Positions 36,351-45,147 of a stretch of DNA of 64,000 nucleotides are shown here, piece by piece; position 1 is the stretch's first letter; each line of letters begins with the position of its first letter. The position numbers and the translations under genes were made by a program. The DNA is from Lentzea sp. NBRC 105346 (GTDB lineage Bacteria > Actinomycetota > Actinomycetes > Mycobacteriales > Pseudonocardiaceae): the NCBI RefSeq assembly GCF_030269605.1, contig NZ_BSTQ01000008.1:77601-141600 (forward strand), in the 5' to 3' direction. Below the pieces are notes generated by a model that made no database searches, had not been told where the DNA came from, and saw nothing but the letters and a program-made list of their open reading frames with translations.

Positions 36351-36830
36351 GTTTCTTCGGACTGTGGCAGCGGCGTCTGACGGGACGGTGCGGGTGGCGG
36401 ATCTGTTGGTGTGTCGATGCTGGTCCGTAGCGGTTTCCGTTCGGCGGCGGAGTTGACTGACTTCGTCTTTGGGACTGGTGCCGGTGCTGGGCGATTGGTT
36501 TCTCCGGACTGTGGCAGCGGCGTCTGACGGGACGGTGCGGGTCGCGGGTCTGTTGGTGTGTCGAGGCTGATCCGTAGCGGTTTCCGCTCGGGGCTGGAGT
36601 TGACGGACTTCGTCCTGGGATTGGTATCGGCGCTGGGCGATTGGTTTCTCCGGACTGCGACAGCGGCGTCTGACGGGACGGTGCGGGTGGCGGATCTGTT
36701 GGTGTGTCGATGTTGATCCGTAGCGGTTTCCGCTCGGAGGCGGAATTGACCGACTTCATCCTGGGACTGGTCCCCGCGCTGGGCGATTAGTTTCCCCGAA
36801 ATGCGACAAACCGCGCCCGACGGGACGTCA
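36264..36830 (+). repeat. 147-bp tandem repeat made of the 3' end of the APH-fold kinase gene
   Basis: Units begin with GTGTCGA at 36264, 36411, 36558 and 36704 (steps 147, 147, 146). Unit 1 is the true gene end. Units 2-4 keep the coding pattern for RSGFRS-ELTDFVLGLV-LGD with many third-position changes. Unit 2 has a one-base insertion, units 2 and 3 read TGG where units 1 and 4 have the TAG stop, and unit 4 again ends in TAG (36788-36790). About 60 bp of non-coding sequence with TCTGACGGGACGGTGCGGGT separates the coding parts. A degraded last spacer reaches about 36830. The divergence pattern looks like an old amplification that evolved under some coding constraint. Confidence 0.9.
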
Positions 36831-36874
36831 AGGTGGGTGTGCACGTACCCGTGTGGCGTGGAAAGGGGGGCGAC

Positions 36875-38551
36875 ATGACTTGGTGCGAGCCGATGCACCG
36901 GGCGTTGGTGGTGGTCGACGTGGAGAAGTTCGGTGATCCACGGCGGACCAACACCCACCAGCTGGTCGTGCGCGAGGCCATGTACCGCGCGCTCGAGGAG
37001 GCGTTCACCGAGGCGGGCGTTTCCTGGGCCGACTGCCGGTGCGAGGACCGCGGCGACGGCGCGCTGATCCTGGTGCCGCCGGACGTGCCGAAGTCCCGGC
37101 TCGCCGAACGCCTGCCCGGCCGCCTCGAAGTGGCGCTGCGCAGGCACAACGCCGGCTGCTCGCCCGAGACGGCCATCCGGCTGCGGATCGCGCTGCACGC
37201 CGGCGAAGTTCACCACGACCCGCACGGCGTCGTGGGCGAGACGGTCAACTTCGGGTTCCGGCTGCTCGACGCCCCGATCCTGCGCGCGGTGCTGAACGCG
37301 ACCAAGGACGTGTGCGCGCTGATCGTCTCCGAGTGGTTCTACCGCGAGGTCGTGCGGCACGACCCGGCGATGCTGCCCGGCAGCTACCGTCAGGTTTCGG
37401 TGCTGGTGAAGGAAACCGACACCACCGCATGGGTGCGGGTTCCGGAGGCGCTGGGCGCGATGTTCTTCGAGAACGTCGACGTCGCGGGCGAACTGCACCT
37501 GCGCCTGGGCGCCACGTGGAAGCGTCCTTTCGACGTGCTGACGGTGACCGCGCACAACATGGACCACATCCACCAGGTCGACCTGATCGCGCCGGACCAC
37601 GAGTCCGCCGCCGAGGCCCCGATGCGTCACCCCGGCGGTTCCGGGGCGAACACCGTCTCCGCACTCGGACTGCTCGGGTTGCGGGTCGCCGCCACGGGCG
37701 CGGTCGCCGACGACACCGACGGCCGCCTGCTCGAACAGGCGCTGCGCGCGGCCGGCGTGGACACGTCGATGATGCTGGTCGTGCCGCACGCGCGCAGCGG
37801 CCGGACGCAGATCTTCGCCGACCCCGAAGGCCGCTGCCTCAGTTACGTGCACCCCGGCGTCAACGGACTCTTCGCCCAGGAGCTCACCGCGCGCGGGCAG
37901 TACGGCTCGCTGGTCGAGTCGGTGACGCAGGCGCGGCTGCTGCACCTGACGTCGTTCACCGGGGCGCTCGAACGCCAGCTGCAGGAGGACATGGTCGGCG
38001 CGCTGGACGCGGACACCGTCCTGTCCCTCACGCCGGGGTCGATCTACGCGCGGCTCGGCGCCGACCGGCTCGGCCGGATCCTTGGGCGCACCAACCTGTT
38101 GTTCCTCTTCGAACAGCACCTCGACCAGCTGCTGGCCCACTCCTCGGCCGCGAAGCACGCGCGGCCAGACGCGCCGCTGACCGACAAGCTGGAGACGCTG
38201 TTCGCGTGGAAGGACCGCCGCGGCTACACCGAACCCCTTGTGGTGGTGGTGAAACGGCCTGAGGGCTACCTCGGGCTCGGGTGCGGGCGCCGCGCGCTCG
38301 ACGAGTTCGTCCGCGCCGACGACTGCCATTCGCGCGGGCAGCGCCTCGACCGCACCGGGGTGGGTGACGCGCTGGCCGCGGGACTCATGCTGGGGCTGTT
38401 CTACCAGCGTCCGTTGAACGAGTGCGCGGACATCGCCTTCGCGATGGCGATCGCGGAGTCCGCCGCGTACGGGGCCAGGACGCACCTGCCGACGCTGGCC
38501 GATCTGCGTGGCAGGTGGTCCTGGCTGGAGCTGCCGTCAGGACGCCAGTAG
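36875..38551 (+). CDS. Fusion of class III nucleotide-cyclase-like domain and PfkB-family kinase
   Basis: This is a 558-residue two-domain protein. Residues 1-185 look like a class III cyclase catalytic fold: RALVVVDVEKFGD (metal Asp 15), CEDRGDGALI (Asp 61 in GDG) and GETVNFGFRL (Asn 125, Arg 129, spaced as in active cyclases). Glu in CEDRGDG sits where guanylate cyclases have Glu. Residues 205-550 are a PfkB sugar/nucleoside kinase: HPGGSGANTVSALGLLG (254-259 GGSGAN) and DRTGVGDALAAG (492-503) with catalytic Asp 498. GGGGGG precedes ATG 36875. It converges on glpD with a 15-bp overlap. Role unknown; the kinase part may be gated by the cyclase-like part. Confidence 0.8.
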   Translation: MTWCEPMHRALVVVDVEKFGDPRRTNTHQLVVREAMYRALEEAFTEAGVSWADCRCEDRGDGALILVPPDVPKSRLAERLPGRLEVALRRHNAGCSPETAIRLRIALHAGEVHHDPHGVVGETVNFGFRLLDAPILRAVLNATKDVCALIVSEWFYREVVRHDPAMLPGSYRQVSVLVKETDTTAWVRVPEALGAMFFENVDVAGELHLRLGATWKRPFDVLTVTAHNMDHIHQVDLIAPDHESAAEAPMRHPGGSGANTVSALGLLGLRVAATGAVADDTDGRLLEQALRAAGVDTSMMLVVPHARSGRTQIFADPEGRCLSYVHPGVNGLFAQELTARGQYGSLVESVTQARLLHLTSFTGALERQLQEDMVGALDADTVLSLTPGSIYARLGADRLGRILGRTNLLFLFEQHLDQLLAHSSAAKHARPDAPLTDKLETLFAWKDRRGYTEPLVVVVKRPEGYLGLGCGRRALDEFVRADDCHSRGQRLDRTGVGDALAAGLMLGLFYQRPLNECADIAFAMAIAESAAYGARTHLPTLADLRGRWSWLELPSGRQ

Positions 38552-40051
38552 TTCGCTGGTGCGGGCGCGGACCGACTCGGTGTCGAGTCCGCGCACGGTG
38601 ACGGTGGTGCGGCGGCGCAGCACATCGTCCACTTCGGACGCCCACTCGTTGCGCCGCGCGTGCACGACCTGCGCCCAGATGTCCGGGCCGTCGGGGTGCA
38701 CGCGTTCGAGCAGTGCGGGGTTCTCCAGGCCCAGCGCCACCACCTCGTGTGAAGTGGTGCCGTAGTGCGTGGCGAGGTGCTTGACCACGTCGTCGGGCAG
38801 CGCGTCCCACGCCGTGCCGAGCACCGCGCCGATCGACTCCGGCGTGGCGGCACCCGGCAGGGCGACGCCGTCCAGCGGACCCGTGGACGCGCGGCCGAGC
38901 TCGGCGTTGACGCGCGCCAGCACGGTGGCGCCGATCTTGCGGAACGTCGTCCACTTGCCGCCCGCGACGCTGATCATTCCGCCGGACCCGGCGGTGATCA
39001 CGGTCTCCCGCTTGGCGTGCGAGGTGTCACCGGGGCCGCCGGGCAGCACCCGCAGACCCGCGAACGTGTAGGCCAGGTCCGCCCGCGACAGGCCGGTGAC
39101 CGCGGTGCCCGCCTCGTCCAGGATCTGGTCGACGTCGGCGTCGGTGGCCGACACGGCGGCGGGGTCGCCGATGTACTCCTCGTCGGTGGTGCCGAGCAGC
39201 AGCTGGCCCTCCCACGGGATCGCGAACGACACCCGCACGTCGTCCACCGGGATGGTCAGCGCGGCCTGCCACGGCGCCTTGGTACGCATCACGAGGTGCG
39301 CGCCCTTGGACAGCCGGATGCTCGGGTCCGCGGCGGGGTTCTCCATGCGGCGCAACACATCCAGCCACGGGCCGGTCGCGTTTACGACCACGCGAGCGTC
39401 CACACCGAACTCACCGGCGGCGTCGCGCAGGTCGACACCCGTGACGCGCGAACCCGTCTTGCGCAGGCCCACCACGGAAATGTGGTTCAGCAGCACCGCG
39501 CCCGCCTCGGCGGCGGCGCGCGCGGCGGTGATCGCCACGCGGCTGTCGTTCATCTGGTGGTCGTAGTACATGGCGGCGCCGCGCAGGCCATCGACCTTCA
39601 GCTGCGGCACCATGTCGTACGCCCGCTTGGCGGACAGGACCTTGCCCATGCCGTCGCCGAACCCGGACAGCGCCGAGTACAGCGTCACGCCGGCGCCCAG
39701 GACGAACCGCGAGTGCGGGCCGCCCTTGTACACCGGCACCAGGAACGGCAGCGGCCGCACCAGGTGCGGCGCCAGCCGGTCGCCCAGCGCGCGGCGCTCC
39801 ATGTGGTTCTCGCGCACCATGGGCACAGCGGACGGACCCATGGCCAGGTACCGCAGTCCGCCGTGCACGAGCTTGGACGACGCGGAGGACGTGGCCCCCG
39901 CGAAGTCGCCGCTCTCCACCAGTGCGACGCGCAGGCCGGACCGCGCCGCGGCCCAGGTCGTCGCGATGCCCAGGATGCCGCCGCCGATCACGACCACGTC
40001 GAAGCGGCCTTGCTGCAGTGCTTCCCTCGACAGCGCCCTCTGGTCGTTCAT
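38537..40051 (-). CDS. glpD: FAD-dependent glycerol-3-phosphate dehydrogenase
   Basis: This 504-residue flavoprotein oxidises sn-glycerol-3-phosphate to dihydroxyacetone phosphate at the membrane. FDVVVIGGGILGIATTWAAARSG is the FAD dinucleotide fold, SSASSKLVHGGLRYL the GlpD signature, and GGMISVAGGKWTTFRKIG the second FAD region. The C-terminal DAO_C domain (from about residue 385) is present. Two adjacent ATGs occur; 40051 fits GAGGGA better than 40054. No glpF or glpK is adjacent. Its 3' end overlaps the cyclase-PfkB fusion gene by 15 bp. Confidence 0.95.
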   Translation of the reverse strand: MNDQRALSREALQQGRFDVVVIGGGILGIATTWAAARSGLRVALVESGDFAGATSSASSKLVHGGLRYLAMGPSAVPMVRENHMERRALGDRLAPHLVRPLPFLVPVYKGGPHSRFVLGAGVTLYSALSGFGDGMGKVLSAKRAYDMVPQLKVDGLRGAAMYYDHQMNDSRVAITAARAAAEAGAVLLNHISVVGLRKTGSRVTGVDLRDAAGEFGVDARVVVNATGPWLDVLRRMENPAADPSIRLSKGAHLVMRTKAPWQAALTIPVDDVRVSFAIPWEGQLLLGTTDEEYIGDPAAVSATDADVDQILDEAGTAVTGLSRADLAYTFAGLRVLPGGPGDTSHAKRETVITAGSGGMISVAGGKWTTFRKIGATVLARVNAELGRASTGPLDGVALPGAATPESIGAVLGTAWDALPDDVVKHLATHYGTTSHEVVALGLENPALLERVHPDGPDIWAQVVHARRNEWASEVDDVLRRRTTVTVRGLDTESVRARTSELLAS

Positions 40052-40126
40052 CATCGTCCCTCGTCGATTCAATCGAGACTCATGCGTTCCCTATTGTCCT
40101 CAACGGTGCGGGCGAGGGTTTCGATC

Positions 40127-41026
40127 TCAGTCGCCGATGAGATGAAGCTCCCAGTTCTGGCCGACGACGGGCAGGCCGAAGCGGTGTTGCGGGGTCTCGT
40201 CGACCAGCTGGAACCCGGCGCGTTCGTAGATCCGCCGCGCGTTGTCGAGACCCTTGACCGTCCAGAGCACCATGCGCTCGTAGCCCGCCTCTCGCGCGAA
40301 CCGCAGGCACTCGTCGACCAGCCGGGTGCCGACACCCAGCCCGCGGGCTGACGGCTCGACCAGCAACAGTCGTAGCTTCGCCGTCCGGTCGTCGCCGGCG
40401 ACACAGAAGATCGACCCGACGGGTTCGCCGCCGACCTCGGCGATCCACCCGGCCTCGCGCTCGCCGGGGCGGAAGTCCGCGACGACCTGGGCGACGAGCT
40501 GCTCGAACGTGACGTCGTAGCCGAACTCCTCGGCGTAGCGGGCGCCGTGCCGGTGCACGAGCCAGCCGAGGTCGCCCGGCCGCAACCCGCGCAGCACGAT
40601 CTCGCGGTCACCGGGGCGCAGCACGCGCTCGATCGTGTGCATGGCGGCGACCAGGCGTTCGCGGTCCGCGGTGGACAGGGGCGCCAGCAGGCCGCTGATC
40701 TCCTCGCTCGACCGCCGGTCCAGCTCGGCGAACTCGGCCTGGCCCGCCTCGGTCAGCTCGACGAGCTGCTTGCGGGCGTCGGACGGCGACACTGAGCGGG
40801 CGACCAGGCCGGCGCGCTCGAAGCGGGTGAGCATCCGGCTCAGATATCCGGCGTCGAGCCCGAGGTCGCGGCGCAGCGCCACCACCTCCGCCGCCGGGGT
40901 GTGCGCGAGCTCGTAGAGCACCCGGACCTCGGTCAACGAGTACGGCGAGTCGAGGTAGCCGCGGTCGAGCACCCCGATCACGCCGGTGTAGAAGCGGTTG
41001 AACGCACGGACCTCGGTCACGGTCAT
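40127..41026 (-). CDS. MarR-GNAT fusion (regulator plus acetyltransferase)
   Basis: This 299-residue protein has an N-terminal MarR winged helix (residues 1-145: SLTEVRVLYELAH... LDAGYLSRMLTRFERAGLVARSVSPSDARKQLVELT) joined to a C-terminal GNAT domain (150-299), with LRLLLVEPSARGLGVGTRLVDECLRFAREAG as the acetyl-CoA loop. Such fusions are widespread in bacteria; the acetylated target is usually unknown. A perfect 15-bp palindrome lies 12 bp before the ATG, so it likely controls its own gene and perhaps the neighbouring hydrolase operon. Confidence 0.93.
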   Translation of the reverse strand: MTVTEVRAFNRFYTGVIGVLDRGYLDSPYSLTEVRVLYELAHTPAAEVVALRRDLGLDAGYLSRMLTRFERAGLVARSVSPSDARKQLVELTEAGQAEFAELDRRSSEEISGLLAPLSTADRERLVAAMHTIERVLRPGDREIVLRGLRPGDLGWLVHRHGARYAEEFGYDVTFEQLVAQVVADFRPGEREAGWIAEVGGEPVGSIFCVAGDDRTAKLRLLLVEPSARGLGVGTRLVDECLRFAREAGYERMVLWTVKGLDNARRIYERAGFQLVDETPQHRFGLPVVGQNWELHLIGD

Positions 41027-41037
41027 CGCGGCACTCC

Positions 41038-41052
41038 TTTGACTAAGTCAAA
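41038..41052. promoter_or_regulatory. MarR-type operator TTTGACTAAGTCAAA
   Basis: The perfect 15-bp palindrome is 12 bp upstream of the MarR-GNAT start, and its 3' part overlaps the end of the alpha/beta hydrolase gene (stop at 41043). The TTGACT inside could double as a -35 element, giving simple steric repression. Confidence 0.75.
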
Positions 41053-41849
41053 GATAACGCCTCGAGCACCCGCTCGGGAACCTCCAGGGCCGGCCAATGT
41101 CCGGCGTCGGGCCACACCGTCACCGAGGTCTCGGGGCGCAGGGCACCCAGCCGCAGGGCCATGGCGGACACCGCGATCGGGTCCCGAGCGCCCCACAGCA
41201 CGTCGAGCCGCCCGGCGAACGACACCAGCGCGCTGGTCCACTTGAGCTGGTGACGCCGTCGTTCGTGGACGTACCGGATCTGCTGCGGCAGCAGGCGATC
41301 GCCGCGCTGCCGCCGGATGAGCGACTCCATGGCGCGCAGGTCCACAGCGGACGGCTGCCGGGTGAACGTCGCGCGCAGACTCGCCCGCAGCACCGGGCCG
41401 GGCACGGGGAACGGCAGGCGCCGGTCGGGCAGCGCGAGCAGCAGTTTCTGGCCGCGGCTCAGGTGCACCAGGTCGGAGAAGATCGACCCGTTCGTCAGCA
41501 CGACCCGATCGGCGGGGAACGACCGGTGCAGCAGCTCGGCGATCACCGTGTCGCCGATGTCGTGGCCGACCAGCGTGCACGCCCCGACCCCGAGCTCCTT
41601 CACCACCGACTCGACCAGGTCCGCCTGCCTGGTCAACGTCACCGGCAGCTTGTCCGACAGCCCGAACCCGAGCAGGTCGAACGCGATCACCCGGCGGTCC
41701 GGCGGCAGCACGTGCCGCCAGTCGTACGACGATCCCGGGAACCCGTGCACGAACACGATCGGCGCACCGGTGCCCCGGTCCACCACGAAGATCCGGTGCC
41801 CGTCGACCGTCAGGTACCGGCCGCCGGCCTCCCACTGGGTCAGGTTCAC
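41043..41849 (-). CDS. Alpha/beta hydrolase (haloalkane dehalogenase / epoxide hydrolase-like)
   Basis: This 268-residue alpha/beta hydrolase has VFVHGFPGSSYDWRHV (oxyanion region), the nucleophile elbow VGHDIGDTVI with Asp instead of Ser, and a C-terminal WPDAGHWPALEVPERVLEAL catalytic His. An Asp nucleophile points to dehalogenase or epoxide-hydrolase chemistry rather than esterase. The GTG start (41849) overlaps the stop of the PAP2-DAGK gene by 4 bp, so it is translated with it. Substrate unknown. Confidence 0.85.
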   Translation of the reverse strand: MNLTQWEAGGRYLTVDGHRIFVVDRGTGAPIVFVHGFPGSSYDWRHVLPPDRRVIAFDLLGFGLSDKLPVTLTRQADLVESVVKELGVGACTLVGHDIGDTVIAELLHRSFPADRVVLTNGSIFSDLVHLSRGQKLLLALPDRRLPFPVPGPVLRASLRATFTRQPSAVDLRAMESLIRRQRGDRLLPQQIRYVHERRRHQLKWTSALVSFAGRLDVLWGARDPIAVSAMALRLGALRPETSVTVWPDAGHWPALEVPERVLEALSLT

Positions 41850-43267
41850 GGCCGGTAGATCCCGAGCGCGGCCGGACGGGAACGGAACACGAAGTGGTCG
41901 CCGGGCGCGCCGACCTCGCCGTCGGTGGCGATCGCGACGCGGCCGTCGAGCACCCGGACGTCCAGCGACCGCACCTCCGTGTGCTTGTAGGTGCGGGACT
42001 GTTCGAGCGACCCGAGCAGCGCGCCGAGGAAGAAGCGCAGCCGGGAGAACCGCCGGTCGGCGCGGATGTACCGCACGTCGAGCAGACCGTCGTTCAGGCG
42101 CGGCCGCATCGTCGGGGCGAAGCCCTTCGGCCGATACGGGCCGTTGCCGACGAACAGCATCCACACGAGGTGCTTCTCGCCGTTGATCTCCATGTGCAAC
42201 GGCCGCGACGTGCGCAGCACTCTCGCGAGAGCGATCCCGGCCGCGGGCCACTTGCCCCACCGCTGCGCCAGCTTCTCGCGCAGCCGCACCATGTCCGGGT
42301 AGCCGCCGAGCGACGCGGTGTTGACGAACCACCGGTCGTTCACCGTGGCGAGGTCCACCCGCACGCCGAAGCCCTCCGCGACCGCTACCGCGGTGTCGTG
42401 CAGCCCGGTGATGCCGACGTCGCGGGCGAAGTGGTTGAGCGTCCCGGCCGGGATCAGCACCAGCGGGAGGTCGCGCTCGGCGGCGATGGCCGCGACCGCG
42501 GCGACCGTCCCGTCCCCGCCGGACACCCCCAGTGCCTTGGCGTGGGCCAGCACCTCCTCGTTCGGCAATGCCGAAAGCTGGTCGATCATGACGATCCGCG
42601 CCCGCGGCCACTCGGCGGCGATCGCCTCGGTCGGCTCGTCCCAGCCGAGCCCCGAGCTAGGGTTGACCACGACGACCAGCCCCTCGCCGTCGACCAGCGG
42701 CGTGAGGTCGGCGTGCTCGTACGCCGACGCGGGCTCGTGCACACCGAGCGGCCACCATCGCCTGGTCAGCAGCGCGGCGCTCACCCCAACGGCGGTACCG
42801 GCGGCGACGTCTGACGGCCAGTGCACGCCCGTGTGCACACGCGAGTACGCGACCGCCGCGGCGATGGGCGCGATCACCGCGGCCGTTTTCGGGGACTCCA
42901 TGGCGACCGCGGTGGTGAACGCGGCGGCCGACGCGGAGTGGCCGGACGGGAAGGACGACGAGGTCGGTCGTTTGGACAGCCTTCGCGGCACGGGCAGCAG
43001 CTCGGCGGCCGGCCTGCGCCGCGGGAAGAGCGTCTTGCCGACCAGATTCGCGCTGGTCGAAGCACCCGAGATGGCGACGACCCCGCGAAGCGCGGCGCGC
43101 CGGGCGGGACCTTTCCTGATCGCCAGCAGCGCGGCGATGCAGAACCACAGCACGCTGTGGTTCGCGGCCCTGGTCAACCGCTTGAAACCAAGATCAGCCC
43201 AGGTGGGACGCAGCGCCGCGCTGCGTCGCATGAGTTCCTTGTCCAGCCTGCTCACGCGCCTCCACAC
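41846..43267 (-). CDS. Fusion of PAP2 phosphatase and diacylglycerol-kinase-like domain
   Basis: This is a protein of about 473 residues. The N-terminal 190 residues are a membrane PAP2 phosphatase: KTLFPRRRPAAE, SFPSGHSASAAAF and SRVHTGVHWPSDVAAG are its three motifs. The C-terminal 280 residues are a lipid-kinase domain: VVVNPSSG, GVSGGDGTVAAVAAIAAE, PAGTLNHFARDVGI and ATDGEVGAPGDHF. The fusion is known across actinomycetes. It may dephosphorylate and rephosphorylate lipid carriers, or remodel phosphatidate. The start is uncertain: GTG 43267, GTG 43255 and TTG 43285 are all possible. One imperfect palindrome copy occurs at 42560. Confidence 0.88.
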   Translation of the reverse strand: MWRRVSRLDKELMRRSAALRPTWADLGFKRLTRAANHSVLWFCIAALLAIRKGPARRAALRGVVAISGASTSANLVGKTLFPRRRPAAELLPVPRRLSKRPTSSSFPSGHSASAAAFTTAVAMESPKTAAVIAPIAAAVAYSRVHTGVHWPSDVAAGTAVGVSAALLTRRWWPLGVHEPASAYEHADLTPLVDGEGLVVVVNPSSGLGWDEPTEAIAAEWPRARIVMIDQLSALPNEEVLAHAKALGVSGGDGTVAAVAAIAAERDLPLVLIPAGTLNHFARDVGITGLHDTAVAVAEGFGVRVDLATVNDRWFVNTASLGGYPDMVRLREKLAQRWGKWPAAGIALARVLRTSRPLHMEINGEKHLVWMLFVGNGPYRPKGFAPTMRPRLNDGLLDVRYIRADRRFSRLRFFLGALLGSLEQSRTYKHTEVRSLDVRVLDGRVAIATDGEVGAPGDHFVFRSRPAALGIYRP

Positions 43268-43344
43268 ACCAGGCAAGTTACCCAAACGGCGCGCCGCCCG
43301 AACGGATCACTGTTGAGGAGCGGAAAGTCGCCTACTGTTGAGGG

Positions 43345-44703
43345 ATGCAGCGGCGGATCTTCGGCATTGAGACAGAGTTCGGGGTGACGTGCACCTTCCA
43401 CGGGCAGCGTCGGCTGTCCCCGGACGAGGTCGCGCGTTACCTGTTCCGCCGGGTCGTGTCGTGGGGGCGTTCGTCGAACGTCTTCCTGCGCAACGGTTCT
43501 CGGCTCTACCTGGACGTCGGCTCGCACCCGGAGTACGCCACGGCCGAGTGCGACGACCTGGCCCAGCTCGTCACCCACGACAAGGCGGGGGAGCGGATCC
43601 TCGAGGACCTGCTGGTCGACGCCGAGCGCAGGCTGGCCGACGAGGGCATCGGCGGCGACATATTCCTGTTCAAGAACAACACCGACTCCGCGGGCAACTC
43701 GTACGGGTGCCACGAGAACTACCTGGTGGCGCGCGCCGGTGAGTTCTCCCGCATCGCGGACGTGCTGCTGCCGTTCCTCGTGACGCGCCAGCTCATCTGC
43801 GGCGCGGGCAAGGTGCTGCAGACCCCGCGCGGCGCGGTGTACTGCCTCTCGCAGCGCGCCGAGCACATCTGGGAGGGCGTGTCGTCGGCGACGACCCGGT
43901 CCCGCCCGATCATCAACACGCGCGACGAGCCTCATGCGGACGCCGAGCGCTATCGGCGCCTGCACGTCATCGTCGGCGACTCGAACATGTCCGAGGTGAC
44001 GACGCTGCTGAAGGTCGGCAGCGCGAACCTCGTGCTGGAGATGATCGAGCAGGGCGTCCAGTTCCGGGACTTCTCGCTGGACAACCCGATCCGCGCGATC
44101 CGCGAGATCAGCCACGACCTGACCGGCCGCCGCACCGTCCGCCTGGCCGGCGGCAAGGAGGCCTCGGCGCTCGACATCCAGCGCGAGTACTACGAACGCG
44201 CCGTCGAGCACACGGCCAAGCGCTCCCCGGACCCGATGGCGCAGCGCGTCATCGAGCTGTGGGGCCGCACCCTGGACTCCGTCGAGTCGCAGGACCTGTC
44301 GAAGATCGACCGCGAGATCGACTGGGCCATCAAGCACCGGCTGATGGAGCGCTACCAGGCCAAGCACGACATGGACCTGTCCAACCCGCGCATCGCGCAG
44401 CTGGACCTGGCGTACCACGACATCCGGCGCGGCCGCGGCATCTTCGACCTGCTGCAGCGCAAGGGCCAGGTGGAGCGGGTGACCGACGACGGCGAGATCG
44501 AGGCCGCCAAGGACACGCCGCCGCAGACCACGCGCGCCAAGCTGCGCGGTGACTTCATCGCCGCGGCCCAGGCCGCCGGGCGTGACTTCACCGTCGACTG
44601 GGTGCACCTCAAGCTGAACGACCAGGCGCAGCGGACCGTGCTGTGCAAGGACCCGTTCCGGGCGGTCGACGAGCGCGTCGAACGGCTCATCTCCTCGCTC
44701 TGA
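43345..44703 (+). CDS. pafA: Pup ligase PafA
   Basis: This 452-residue ligase joins the C-terminal Glu of Pup to substrate lysines using [19 protein letters not shown] has the catalytic FGIETEFG Glu, and [18 protein letters not shown] and [10 protein letters not shown] are shared with Dop. It lacks the long Dop loop after the first strand, and the C-terminal domain (from about residue 375) is the PafA type. The ATG directly follows GAGGG. It lies 15 kb downstream of prcA here, whereas these genes are usually close. A very long hairpin follows. Confidence 0.97.
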   Translation: MQRRIFGIETEFGVTCTFHGQRRLSPDEVARYLFRRVVSWGRSSNVFLRNGSRLYLDVGSHPEYATAECDDLAQLVTHDKAGERILEDLLVDAERRLADEGIGGDIFLFKNNTDSAGNSYGCHENYLVARAGEFSRIADVLLPFLVTRQLICGAGKVLQTPRGAVYCLSQRAEHIWEGVSSATTRSRPIINTRDEPHADAERYRRLHVIVGDSNMSEVTTLLKVGSANLVLEMIEQGVQFRDFSLDNPIRAIREISHDLTGRRTVRLAGGKEASALDIQREYYERAVEHTAKRSPDPMAQRVIELWGRTLDSVESQDLSKIDREIDWAIKHRLMERYQAKHDMDLSNPRIAQLDLAYHDIRRGRGIFDLLQRKGQVERVTDDGEIEAAKDTPPQTTRAKLRGDFIAAAQAAGRDFTVDWVHLKLNDQAQRTVLCKDPFRAVDERVERLISSL

Positions 44704-44706
44704 CTC

Positions 44707-44765
44707 ATTGCTATGGGGGGAGCTTTCCCAGCCGTCAGCGCTGGGAAAGCTCCCCCCATAGCAAT
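44707..44765. terminator. Very long hairpin (26-bp perfect arms) after pafA
   Basis: ATTGCTATGGGGGGAGCTTT and the next six bases pair without error with the arm ending CCCCCCATAGCAAT; the loop is CGTCAGC. It starts three bases after the pafA stop. An arm of this length is far beyond what a terminator needs and recalls a repeat-type palindrome. Confidence 0.9.
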
Positions 44766-44908
44766 CACCAGTGCGCGTCCGGCGCCAGCGGCTCTCGCGG
44801 AATCCACGACGGCGCGCCGCCCTCGGAGTTCACGCCTTTCTCGACGAACGCGATGTTGTGGTAGACGTGCGCGCTCACGTGGCCGCCGTCGTCGATGACG
44901 ATGTCGAA
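44765..44908 (-). pseudogene. Methyltransferase gene remnant
   Basis: On the minus strand an open run begins FDIVIDDGGHVSAH, the acidic SAM/metal motif of small class I methyltransferases (rhamnose/macrocin O-methyltransferase type). It ends YHNIAFVEKGVNSEGGAPSW plus about 11 residues and TGA 44767-44765. The N-terminal half of the enzyme is missing, and the junction at 44908 is inside a half copy of the dispersed palindrome. It is therefore a fragment, probably with an internal deletion too. Confidence 0.65.
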
Positions 44909-45118
44909 CGGCCTTCGCCTGCCCAGGTCGTGGAGGAGCTGCCGGCGTTGCTGAACGGCTGATCGGAGGGGGCGCGGGCGGGCTCGGAGTGGCAGGTGGG
45001 CTGGACGACCCTCGTCTGGACCGCGCCCGCTACGCGGCTTGCGTTCGACGATGCCGAACGGCCTTAGCCTGCCCAGGTCGTGGAGGAGCTGTCCGCGCTG
45101 TTGAACCGCTGATCGACG
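44893..45118 (+). repeat. Pair of about 65-bp direct repeats, tails of lost genes
   Basis: Two diverged copies (44900-44967 and 45050-45116) read GA(T)GNCGAACGGCCTT-GCCTGCCCAGGTCGTGGAGGAGCTG and end in the codons for PAQVVEEL-ALLN- and a TGA. Each looks like the C-terminal tail of a gene whose body is gone. The second is preceded by a complete 17-bp palindrome (45043). The remaining sequence between pafA and the beta-propeller gene shows no intact gene. Confidence 0.65.
45043..45059. repeat. Dispersed 17-bp palindrome, GTTCGACGATGCCGAAC (intergenic)
   Basis: The only full copy outside an intact gene, at the border of a duplicated gene-tail remnant. Confidence 0.85.
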
Positions 45119-45147
45119 GGTCCCACCGGCAAGATCGGAGTGGCAGA

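Noticed and set aside
36264..36830. CRISPR or integron-like array
   Set aside because: The 147-bp units are diverged copies of a gene end, with no variable spacers and no integrase.
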